The position numbers were made by a program, and so were the translations under genes. A stretch of 64,000 bases of DNA from Onchidella celtica (taxonomy: Eukaryota > Mollusca > Gastropoda > Systellommatophora > Onchidiidae), in NCBI GenBank assembly GCA_963931925.1, contig OZ007579.1, positions 49,798,119 to 49,862,118 on the forward strand, read 5' to 3'. Positions 30,291 to 40,486 of this stretch are shown piece after piece. Within the stretch, counting starts at the first letter, position 1. The number at the start of each line of letters is the position of its first letter. The notes under the pieces are model-generated. The model worked only from the letters and a program-made list of their open reading frames with translations. It ran no database searches and had not been told where the DNA came from.

Positions 30291-30700
30291 GTATGAGCTA
30301 TACCACCCTTCTGTCTTAGGTGAAGGCCCGTCAAAATGGCGCCTTGGTGGAGGTCCGCAGACGTGTCCACTTTAGCCACCGAAGTCCCATTCTTCCCCAT
30401 TACTGGTGCCAACTCACGGTCAACAAGATGCCCACATTGTGGGGAGAGCTAGGGTTGTCCTATCGCTGCTAGGCCGGGAACCACTCGGCGGTGAAAGGAA
30501 AGACGAAATGGAAGTGCGATAGAAGACAAAAGAGAGGAAAGGACGGACAAAGGGTGTCACCCAGGGGCTGTTCAGAGGTACCAGCCCCTAGTCATACCCC
30601 ACCTTTTGTGGGGATGTGCCACCTGCAGGTACGTTAATATCACCCGTGGACGAGGGGTTGGATTTATGGGAGACTTTCGATATGGAAAACGTATCACAAA
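30291..30700 (-). other. Probable 5' region of the I-type LINE
   Basis: GC-richer sequence continuous with ORF1 on the minus strand, without a frame of its own. The 5' end of the element was not determined. Confidence 0.4.
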
Positions 30701-30904
30701 AGAAACAATAATTTCACAAAGTAAGGGCCAGAACTGAAAAATATGAGGCAGCAGAGGGCAGGTGAGGAATCATAAAATGATCTCACCACCATAATAGTAT
30801 GGTCCCTGGCCCTTTTGTAATATCTCAGTAAACTCACCCACCGCACCTCCCACCCCGAAACCACCGATTTTTTCTGAAATATAACAGAAAGATCACCCCT
30901 GTCA

Positions 30905-31137
30905 CAATCTCAGAGAAATTGAGAACCCCGATACATTTAAGAAACATCTTAAGAGCTATTTTTTCACTCCATAGAATCCAGATTGCTTGCAAAATATATT
31001 ATGTGTATGTGTGTGTGTGTATGTGTCTTTAAATATCATTTGTAGTAAATAAGTTCTGTAAAGCGCTTAGAGCCTGTGAAACAGGGTTAGGCGCTATATA
31101 AATGTCATTTATTATTATTATTATTATTATTATTATC
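30905..31137 (+). pseudogene. 5'-truncated LINE, last RT residues and tail
   Basis: A short frame reads REIENPDTFKKHLKSYFF, the final residues of a CR1/L2-like RT. After a GT-rich stretch the 3' end TGTAAAGCGCTTAGAGCC...GCGCTATATAAATGTCATTT(ATT)n follows. The tail matches those at 8668 and 16098. Confidence 0.65.
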
Positions 31138-31503
31138 TCAACTCCCTCCCCAAATGACTTCTTAAAAATGTTAACACTTCTGATTTTGATTTGTGTTCAA
31201 CTTTTTCCGTCGACATAATTATGTTTCCAAGAAAAAGGGTAAATGGTAAATTAAATTGTAAATGGGTAAATTACAAATGATTTCAACAAGTTGTGAAGTT
31301 AAGGAGGGGGTGGCACGTGTGTTTTATGTTTATTATTATTATTATTATTTCCTTTTTACAGCTCTGTTAATTAAGTAATGTTCAATCAGCGCCAATGTAG
31401 GCCAGTTAATTTGCTTGGCAGGCAGTAGGTTGCCAATGTCTGGTTCAGATTATGTGTGCATTTATGTGATAGAACTAAAATAGCATTATTCACAAGACTC
31501 GTA

Positions 31504-31760
31504 GTGGTGTAATGGTACAGTGAATGCGTCTAGTGGTGGCTCAGAAATCTGAAGGAATTAAAACTTCAGAACGTAGTTCTCGCATGAAAAAAAAAAAATG
31601 CTGATTTTAATCCAAGAGACCTCGTGACCATTTTATATCTACAAAAAATGTGTAATGGTACAGTGAAAGCGTCTAGTAGTGAGAGATTTAAACTTCAGAA
31701 CGTCGTCCAGGCATAAAAAAGATATGCTTATTTTAAATCCAATAGGGCTAATGACCATCC
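31504..31760 (+). repeat. Two imperfect tandem units, about 142 bp, tRNA-like start
   Basis: gtgtaatggtacagtgaa...gcgtctagt is followed by ttaaacttcagaacgt and a poly-A stretch, and the whole arrangement occurs a second time at 31646. The start tggtgtaatggt resembles a tRNA A box; no B box was found, so a SINE origin is only a possibility. Confidence 0.45.
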
Positions 31761-31989
31761 ACAAAACATGATTATATATAAAGGACATAATAATATATAT
31801 GTCAAAATGAACAGAAACAAGATACATTGTGATACATTTGGCTTATTTGGATCCGTTGCGTTGAGATGGAAAATTATAATCATGTCTAGAGGCCACAAGA
31901 CCACCATTTAGTGATAACTATTCAGATATCCAGTTAACATCCAAGATTTAAGATATCTGAAGTTTCGTTGCCTTTTCTTTTCTACTTTA

Positions 31990-32440
31990 AATCAAAATTA
32001 TAACAACTACAGCAAAAAAAGAGAACAGGAAATCTTGAACAATAAGATCTTCAACAACGACAACAACAAATCTGTCAAAAACAACAAAATCATCAACAAC
32101 ATAACAAAAGCAGCAACAACATCAAGAACATCGACAACAAAAACAGCCACAACTTCAACTGCAGCAAAAATAACAACGACATGAACAACACATTAAGGCA
32201 ACAATGAGAACTACAGAAACCGACACAAGAGCTACAACAAGTACAATAACTACAACTGCTACAACAACAACAACAACAACTACAACAACAACAATATCAA
32301 CTGGTAACGAGCGAGGCGGACATTTAATGTTACGATTTTAACATAACATTTGTATTTAGTTTCTAGTCTACACCCACACACACTCACACAACACACACAC
32401 ACACACACATTCACTAGGAAAGAGAAAGAGAAAGAGAAAG
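31990..32440. repeat. CAA-rich, CA and GAAA simple repeats
   Basis: Degenerate (CAA)n from 32000 to 32310, (CA)n near 32370-32410, and an agagaa run at 32417-32441. These lie directly downstream of the peptide gene's polyadenylation signal. Confidence 0.85.
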
Positions 32441-32488
32441 GAAAAAAACATTAAACAAAATATTTTCACTGATATTTCGTTCAGGACA

Positions 32489-32494
32489 TTTATT
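32489..32494 (-). terminator. Polyadenylation signal AATAAA of the peptide gene
   Basis: AATAAA on the minus strand about 70 bp after the stop codon at 32564, a normal distance for a short 3' untranslated region. Confidence 0.6.
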
Positions 32495-32563
32495 AAATTA
32501 TTGATGAACTGGCCAAACGTCTGTTATCGGATACATTCTCGTTATAACATTCTTTAAAAGATT

Positions 32564-32803
32564 TTACCCCAAAATGCCAGATATAATCGCCGAAACTATT
32601 TTCTTCCCAATTTTATTCTTCTTTTTACCATGGCGCCGTTTGGCATACAGCGCTTCTCTCTCAGTCAGACCATTGCCAATATTTGCTGCATCACGAGTTT
32701 CGTAAGGATCATCAAATCGGCGCTCTTGGTCGTGAACCCGGCCGCCTGAGACCTGCACCATCACACATGCTACAACTATAGCCAACAGGATCAGATTTTT
32801 CAT
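32564..32803 (-). CDS. Secreted cationic amphipathic peptide precursor
   Basis: 79 residues from the ATG at 32803. Residues 1-20 (MKNLILLAIVVACVMVQVSG) form a clear signal peptide. Residues 21-54 are an Asp/Glu-rich propeptide. K55-R56-R57 is a dibasic cleavage site. The remaining 22 residues begin HGKKKNK and end AIISGILG: Lys-rich first half, alternating hydrophobic Ile/Val/Ala second half, final Gly79 that could donate a C-terminal amide. No cysteine. The layout (signal, acidic pro-region, KR, cationic amphipathic peptide with terminal Gly) is that of linear helical antimicrobial or membrane-active peptides; a neuropeptide is possible. The frame runs further upstream to 32866, but a good splice acceptor at 32819-32820 suggests that part is intron. 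I do not recognise a named family. Confidence 0.7.
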   Translation of the reverse strand: MKNLILLAIVVACVMVQVSGGRVHDQERRFDDPYETRDAANIGNGLTEREALYAKRRHGKKKNKIGKKIVSAIISGILG

Positions 32804-32818
32804 TTTGTTTTTCTCACT

Positions 32819-32820
32819 CT
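32819..32820 (-). promoter_or_regulatory. Predicted 3' splice acceptor of the peptide gene
   Basis: On the minus strand a pyrimidine-rich stretch ends gtttgtcatccacag, 15 bp before the ATG (exon start agtgagaaaaacaaaATG). This suggests an upstream untranslated exon; the donor could not be located. Confidence 0.5.
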
Positions 32821-33110
32821 GTGGATGACAAACAACGATATGACCAGGGAGGGTTTGTGTTGTCATGGAGGTTCAAATTTCTGCAGGACAAAATTAGAAC
32901 TTTGTCTAGTTCCCTCGGTTTGACGTGTTTTACTTTCCTTTACATTGCAATGAAGCTTTAGTAGAGACGAGTTTGTCGTGAAATAAGCTTTCATCATTCA
33001 AATAGTTCACAACAATTAACAGGTCAATTAACTGTTAAAATTTGACTGAACAAAAAAATAAAGTTTTGTCTTGTCCGTTTTGTTTCCGATTTCATTGTTC
33101 TTTTTAAAAT

Positions 33111-33884
33111 GTAATTCAAGACTAAAATCAAATCATTTATTATGTTTCACACATTCTCCACCTTTGAACTCAAAAGGCTTTTTTAGTAGACCGGCTAAAG
33201 TAACCATATTTTGCATGCAGGTTTCAAATACTGTGGAGAGTGCCCCGAAGTTTGGATTTTTAAAATGTAATTCAAGACTAAAATCAAATCATTTATTATG
33301 TTTCACACATTCTCCACCTTTGAACTCAAAAGGCTTTTTTAGTAGACCGGCTAAAGTAACCATATTTTGCATGCAGGTTTCAAATACTGTGGAGAGTGCC
33401 CCGAAGTTTGGATTTTTAAAATGTAATTCAAGACTAAAATCAAATCATTTATTATGTTTCACACATTCTCCACCTTTGAACTCAAAAGGCTTTTTTAGTA
33501 GACCGGCTAAAGTAACCATATTTTGCATGCAGGTTTCAAATACTGTGGAGAGTGCCCCGAAGTTTGGATTTTTTAAAATGTAATTCAAGACTAAAATCAA
33601 ATCATATGTTTCACACATTCTCCACCTTTGAACTCAAAAGGCTTTTTTAGTAGACCGCCTAAAGTAACCATATTTTGCATGCAGGTTTCAAATACTGTGG
33701 AGAGTGCCCCGAAGTTTGAATTTTTAAAATGTAATTCAAGACTAAAATCAAATCATATGTTTCACACATTCTCCACCTTTGAACTCAAAAGGCTTTTTTA
33801 GTAGACCGGCTAAAGTAACCATATTTTGCATGCAGGTTTCAAATACTGTGGAGAGTGCCCCGAAGTTTGGATTTTTTAAAATGT
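33111..33884 (+). repeat. Five tandem 151-157 bp units
   Basis: Units begin gtaattcaagactaaaatc at 33111, 33267, 33423, 33580 and 33731. The first three are 156 bp and almost identical; the fourth and fifth share a 5-bp deletion (aatcatatg for aatcatttattatg). Since 156 is 52 codons, one frame stays open across three units, which is a by-product. Each unit contains ttttgcatgcagg, which looks like a splice acceptor. The array ends in a T-run at 33885. Confidence 0.95.
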
Positions 33885-34649
33885 TTTTTTTTTTTTTTTT
33901 AATTTTTTTAGTTTGCTTTGTTTCGCTGACTGCTCGCCCCCGATCCCGTTTTTTTTCGCGAGCACGTGACGCGTGGTGTGAACACTTGCTATCCTATGTA
34001 GGTCACTACACTACTGCATTCACCCTGCTCGGGGCGAATATGAGAACACAGGAATACCGTGTAGGGGGGGGGGGTAGAAAGTGATTGGCGAGGCATTGGT
34101 TGGGGTGCCTGCTGGGTGCGTGGCTTTTAAGCTAGTATTAATATAAAAAAAGCTTTCTATTGCACTTGCCTTTCAATGGGTTAAAAAAGAAAAATAAATG
34201 GGACATCTGGAACAAAATATTATTTTTTTCTTTACGCAGAATTTTTTTTTAAAAAAGGAAAATAAAATCATTTCAGCTGCTTAACGCCTTAGATGAATCT
34301 GTTCTTCCATTTTCTTTAACTAATGATTCTGTGTGTATTACGCAAATAAATATTTTGTGCTTTACAGTAGAGGCTGGGGAAAAACAGATATCGCTAGATG
34401 GACAGAATGTATTGCTTCAGTGATAACTTCGAAGAAAGAAGGACAGAAAGAAAGAAAGAAGGAAAGAAATGGGAAATCTATAAAACAATACTTTTCAAAA
34501 CAATTTTGAAAAGACAATTACCAGTTCGGCTCGTTCACGCCTTCGTTAGTTCCATTAATTTATTCTAACATTTTATTTAAGAATTGGATCTGTTGCAAGT
34601 ATTGATTACTTACATATCAATATTTGTGCTTTATAATAGAAGCTGGAAG
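33885..34649. other. Low-complexity and non-coding sequence
   Basis: T-run, G-run at 34064-34073 and a gaaagaaa tract near 34430-34470. No gene seen. Confidence 0.5.
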
Positions 34650-34895
34650 AAAACAAATATCCCAATCTGAAGAGAACGGCGTCCTCCAATGATAACTATA
34701 AAGTCATAGATATCATTGGAGTATGACTGTACTTGCATGTCTATCACTACAAGATGTTAGTAAAGTCTAACCTCTCTCTTATCTGTGAATCCATATGGAC
34801 CAGAACTTACCAGAGTTGTAGTATCACCAAGAAAGACTTGAATTGGAACTTAGAACACGCCAGTCTAAGCCAGAAAGGGATTAAGCAGGTCTTAA
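34650..34895. repeat. Unnamed repeat family, copy 1, left part
   Basis: The part at 34780-34895 matches 52600-52701 (accaagaaagacttg.attgg, cacgccagtctaagccaga). The part at 34655-34770 matches 46030-46128, inside the LTR of the Mag-like element. It is interrupted at TTAA by a piggyBac-like insert and resumes at 36019. Confidence 0.6.
34892..34895. other. TTAA target duplication, left
   Basis: TTAA before CCCTAGTCCTGCG; paired with 36019-36022. The single TTAA of the empty site is at 52698-52701 in the related repeat. Confidence 0.8.
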
Positions 34896-36018
34896 CCCTA
34901 GTCCTGCGGGAGGCCACTATATGTATATTGGCCTCCCCGCGCAACACGCGAGACACGGGAGGCCATTATTTTGTCCGACACGCTTAACCGCGGGTCCTGC
35001 GGGAGGCCATATTTTTGTATAGCAACGGTGCGCCTCGCGCTCTGTGTATTCGGTTGCCAAGGCTGTCGTTGTTTTTTGTTCTTTTTTCCACACTATTTTC
35101 GCCTGTTTATCTATCCTGTCACCTCTACTGTCTAACAAAATGGTATCGTCCGATTACGTTTATTACGATGCAACTATTCGCAACTATTCGTCATACTCGT
35201 GTAATAGTACCGACGGTCTGAAGTTCGAACTGGAGAAAATCTTGGGGAAACTTTTACTTTGACGCTGGTTGTCGTCTACATGTGAAATGAGAAGAAAGGG
35301 GCCATGTGCGTATTTGAGACGCCGTTCTACGTCTGTAATTATGAATTCCGATGTAATATTAGGGCATGCTGCATAAGTGCGACTGTCAGTAGCTTTTTCA
35401 TCATGGAAAACTGGGAGAAAATGACCGACTTTGTGGTTGGTCGTTGTCTTTATTTGATGTGGTAATTAGAGAGATATTGTGTTCCTTTGGTTAAACCGCT
35501 CTTCAGTACATGTATGACTGTGCTCTACGACCTGGAACTGGAAATCAAATCTCTCGCTAAAACTAACATTATAGTAAGTGGACGCTTTACATAGTAGAGG
35601 AAGGAGAAGGCAATGTCCCGATACATGTGGTTGGTAAATTGAGCGAATGGCTTAAAAAATCATTTGTTCACCTGAACTTAGGGACAGAAAAATCCCAGAG
35701 GTCTTGGGAAAATGATAAAACGTGTGTTAAACGGCCTGTAAATGCAGAAAATTCTTGATTTGGGCCTTCCATTTCAAAATAAAACCTACTGCATATCATC
35801 ACAAGTACTGTATCCAAACATCACAGGGGTCCTTTACGATTTATCCACCATTATTGTTGTTATTGCGTCCTGAAGTATAAGCGATACAAGTGTTCACAAG
35901 GACCCGATTGACCCGACCGCCGAGGTTATCGGCAACACGCGAACGATCGGCTGACTGGCCGCTGGCTACCCCCGCACGGGACGTTACGTGGACGAGTTCA
36001 CTCAACGCGGGACGAGGG
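34896..36018. mobile_element. piggyBac-like non-autonomous transposon
   Basis: 1123 bp flanked by TTAA on both sides. The ends are inverted repeats: CCCTAGTCCTGCG on the left, CCCTCGTCCCGCG (reverse complement) on the right. The left end also has subterminal gcgggaggcca repeats (34904, 34957, 34997) and an inverted copy ggcctccccgcg. A related repeat at 52600-53360 has gcagagcTTAAgtacta without the insert, which confirms the boundaries. No transposase-like frame was found inside; the small frames at 35015-35262 are unassigned. Confidence 0.8.
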
Positions 36019-36530
36019 TTAAGTACTGGTTCTTTGTGCTGAGGCGTCAACTGATAACATTATATCATTACCAACTACAACTGGAAGACAAATCTTGCAC
36101 GTTCACATTTCCTTTGGATCATTTCGCCTTTTCATATCATTTTTCTAATTTCATGCGGATCTGTTCAGAACTGTTGACCCAAAAGAGACGTGATATCAAT
36201 ACTATATCAAAGGCACAACTCTTATTAATTTCAAACAATATTTTAAATTACTGTCAAATCAAGAGACTCGTCTTACAAAGAACCCCATGTTTAATCAGCT
36301 TACCATCCATTCAATAATACATCATGGAGAAAACTGGGTTAAAGTCAACATGACAAAAGACTGCTGACGTGTAATACGCTGATGCAAGAATAAATTTGTT
36401 TTCTTGCTCGGTTTGATGTGAAGGATTTTCTGTAACGAAATAATATTGTTTTCTTCTAAGGTTGTAAATGATGCATTATATTTATCATTATCTGTATCTT
36501 TGCTGGCAACTCCCAGCCTCACCCAGAATG
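36019..36530. repeat. Unnamed repeat family, copy 1, right part
   Basis: Resumes the match to 52698-53300: TTAAgtact.gtt, gtcaactgata, then gggttaaagtcaaca and aaagactgctgacgtgtaa. No coding capacity recognised. Confidence 0.6.
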
Positions 36531-39500
36531 TTCAATCACAGTTATATTTCATACATTAACTCTAGTTGTAGCTCTAGATGACAGTTTAACTTTGAATCTT
36601 GCATTCTTCGCCCTTTCACTCCTGGTAGATTCATCAATACTCTCCTAACGGATAAATGCCACGCTCTTCGACTTCTTATCCATTGTCAATGTCATCAAGG
36701 GATAGTTCTTCGATCACTCACCTTTGTCCTGCCTCATTAAGCCAGGGAACAGTCAACAATAGCATTATTTAATTTCAAAACAGCCATATGGATATCTAAA
36801 TGACTAGATTCACATCTAGACATATTGTAGGTAAAGATTCGCTCAAGTGGAATCCCCCTGAATCCCTCACAGTTGGATAGTCTGTATGGAATGAAAAAAT
36901 AGTTTCTCCCGCAGCGTATATTAACCGCTTGTTTCTGCTTTACTGATTAATACGCCAACTGACGTCACGTTTATATAGTCCCCACTACAATTACAACACA
37001 GGGCGTCAATTTTCATTAATGCCCTATTATCGTTTTATCTAAATATTCACTATCTATCCCATAGTATATATTCCCGCTGACTTGCTCCCTTCTATCAATA
37101 AAAACACCAGTGATATTCTATTTACTACTGTTTATCTCCGCCTTCCTGTTGTTTAACGGCTCCCCCCTTGCTTAAAATGTCGTCATCAAAAACCACAGTC
37201 ATCGTCTGCATCCTCGATCTTATCTAAGAAGGCACAAATGACGTAATACCCATGTTCTAATTCTTCACCCCCTCTCTATAATTAATTCGGTTATTTCTCT
37301 TTGACCACTGAGCGCACACCAACTACATTTGATTATGACAGCGTCTTATTTTAAATTCACAATACGCTTCGACAAAGTGACGTAAAGGTCAAATTTGATA
37401 GTTTTCACACTTTTCGCTCATGATAATTAAAACTCTCACATCCATGACCCAACAAACTCATTTAAATGAAAATTTAATAGTTTTGAAATTACAGATTACA
37501 CAGACTAACTGGCGTAAACGTCTCCTCCTAGAGATAAAATTTTTCCACAAAACGACGTTAAGCCTTTACGCCAGACAGTCCTCGACGTTGTGGAGCATTG
37601 AATTTTTTCGCCATTGTAACGCCTCTTTGTCACAAGAATAAAATGTTACACAGACAGACTGGAGAGTGGCCATCAGTTTGTCTAGCCCAGCCTATCTGCC
37701 AATTAATAGGCGGATTAAATTCAACTTGCTTCTCACATCTTCAAAGGTTCTGACGGGCAGTTCTGTTATGCCAACAGCCACACAGATTAGTTAATCAGAA
37801 ATGCCGACGGACACAATCAATAAATTGACGATGTTTATCCCGTCATTGCGACTCTGTTTTCCTTTTCTTGTTATTGTTAATGTAAAGGTATGTCGGCAAC
37901 GTCCTACCCAGCAATGCTGGGGACCCAGTTCGTTTCGGCAGCAGCCTATTATGTTCCCTGGATTGATGATGAAAATTATGTCTATCCTGTTGGCAGCAAT
38001 GCCCCCTCCCCACAACTAAGCTGAAGACACTGTTCATTTCGGTACCAGCAATCTTCCCTAGAGTGATGCTGAACACCATCTTTATCATGCAGCCACCATT
38101 GAGCCATAGAATGCTTTTGAAGACGTTTTCCAAAACGGAAACATACCCATAGCGGAAAATCAGAGGACTGCCATATAGAAGGAACCTTTTATCTAGATTC
38201 CCTAAACAGCCTGCACAATCTTCAAAATAGAGGAATAAATTTAAGGCGCAGATCAGGCAAACATTTTCCCTTTCCTATCTGTCTCGGAGTATGGTTCATG
38301 CATCTGATCAAAGATGTAAGAGATGTGAAACAATCTAATGAAACCTTATTTGAAGAGATTCGAGGTCTTCTACATGTATAACAAAAAGTACACTTTTTGA
38401 ATCAGTAAAAAGTCAGGGACACTGTCATTTTTAGCATAAAGGAACAAAGGATCGATGGGTCAGAGGTCTAGTGAAATAGCAAACCTTCTACACAAATTCA
38501 TGCAACTTAAAACGTTAGAGACGGACAAGAAGAAGTATTACTATTCTCTGACCTTACCGTTTATAATAAAGCACTTTCTGAAGTCTGTAACGATTACTGA
38601 AAACTGTTAGTGTAACAGTTGACGTAAATTTCAGCACGTTATGATAGGGAGTTAGATGATCTGAGCTGCTACCCTTTAAAAATGAAACTGTCTCGAACTG
38701 TCGTAGAAATAAATGAAAACAGGATCCGATGAATGATTAACATTAACTTTTAATACCTGTAAATGAACGTTGAATATCTCACAGCTTACTTACGAGGAAG
38801 GCATGCAGTTACAAAACCCAGATTAGATTTTGCACACACAAAATGACGGGATCTTGCCCACATGCGGAATAACTGGCTCTTGCACACACACGCACTCGCC
38901 TGCCATCATTTATATAGCCATCTAGATAGATCGTTCACGAACGGCAAATCCAGAAATTACAGGATGCCTAAAGGCCACGTCACAGAATTGCGTCACTACA
39001 AGGCCAGCCTAGCGTAATTACTCCGACATGAATGATATCGTACATTCTCGATGGAACTACAATAACCAATTACGTCACACACGAGACATCACAGAGAAGT
39101 AAAGCTAGCACACGAGGGGTCGCCGAGGGCTGCGGACAACATTGTTAGCCCGTATGACTAGGACGCTACAGTGAGAATCCAATTTTTCGAGACCAAACTT
39201 CTACAAAGTTCAAACAACAATATGCATAGTCTCATTGAAAGATGTTTGGCCAGAGTTAACGCAGTTCCTGTGGAACTTATTGGCATCATGATACAGTTTG
39301 TGTTGAATGAAGTCCAGACTGTTGACATCGCCGCCGAGATGGCAATGGCCATCATGTTAAAAAATTATCATCTCTCCAAATTCCAGAAATACTTCCAAAA
39401 CTAGCTTACACATCAACTCCCAAACTATGCAAAGTAAAATTCACTGATCCGATGTCATTGTGCAGCGAGTTCACCCCTGGGATCAGCCATCCTGATCACC

Positions 39501-40095
39501 ATTAGTTGTGCATGTCCCATGAAGTTTGACTGCCATTTCGCTATATAAAATGAAGAACTGACATGTTTTGCATTTCCTCCCCACTACATTTTAAAATGGC
39601 CCTTTCCATTAACTCAAGGGTACTCACACAGTATTTCGAGCATTCTTTTGTTATTCCGACACATGTGATAAATTACAATAAGGCTATTTCTTTTCCACGA
39701 ATACTGTTCTTTCAATATTTGAGAACATCTGTATTATTCCACAATATTATTTTATTCACCTGGATACATAAAAATGATTGAGAAGCCCTTGACAATTCTC
39801 GTCTAAATTTTGAAAAGGCAACTGTTTCTTTTCACATCCAATATAATATTGATAATAATAATAGCCATAATAATTGTATATTCCGGATCTTTTAGATAAG
39901 GTAAAACTTTACATTGTGATTATATTTATTTTCGCCTGCAACGAAATCATACTAACTTGATATTTTTCAACTATTTTGAAACTGTCTCTTTTTTTTTTTT
40001 AAATATGGCACTGCTATAAAATAGAATTTGCCGCAATGTGTTTATGACACCTGATAGTCCGCAACAGCGACTTAAACCACTCAGACTTCGTGGCC
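36531..40095. other. Non-coding, no element recognised
   Basis: Several frames of 60-100 codons (for example 37420, 37843, 39171) lack domains and overlap each other on both strands. The motif gacaaagtgacgtaaagg at 37371-37388 resembles a unit of the 62-bp satellite at 40139. A small CA-rich spot is at 38833-38890. Confidence 0.45.
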
Positions 40096-40486
40096 GTTTC
40101 TATACAAAGTGACATAAAGCTCAGCTGCCGCTTCTGTGGTTTCCTTTTTCTAAAAAGTGACGTAAAGCTCTCCAAGCGACGTAAACCTACCGAATCGGTA
40201 GTTTCCTTTTAAGACAAAGTAACGTAAAGCTCCCCAAGCGACGTAAACCTACCGAATCGGTAGTTTCCTTTTCCGACAAAGTAACGTAAAGCTCTCCAAG
40301 CGACGTAAACCTACCGAATCGGTAGTTTCCTTTTCCGACAAAGTAACGTAAAGCTCTACAAGCAACGTAAACCTACCGAATCGGTAGTTTCCTTTTCCGA
40401 CAAAGTAACGTAAAGCTCTACAAGCGACGTAAACCTACCGCCCTGGTCGTTTCCTTTTTCTACAAACTATGTGACATAGAGATGGA
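40096..40486. repeat. 62-bp satellite with internal palindrome
   Basis: Units start gtttcc at 40139, 40201, 40263, 40325, 40387 and 40449 (exactly 62 bp apart). The last one is partial, and a degenerate unit precedes at 40096. Four units contain CTACCGAATCGGTAG, a perfect 7-bp inverted repeat around one base, and each full unit has two cgtaaa motifs. Confidence 0.93.

Noticed and set aside
33071-33583. 170-codon frame with a threefold repeat
   Set aside because: The tandem unit is 156 bp, so any frame open in one unit is open in all; no ATG start of note, and units 4 and 5 break the frame.
39171-39404. 77-codon frame with a regular-looking protein
   Set aside because: No ATG start, no domain, no splice signals and an overlapping frame on the other strand; not enough to call a gene.
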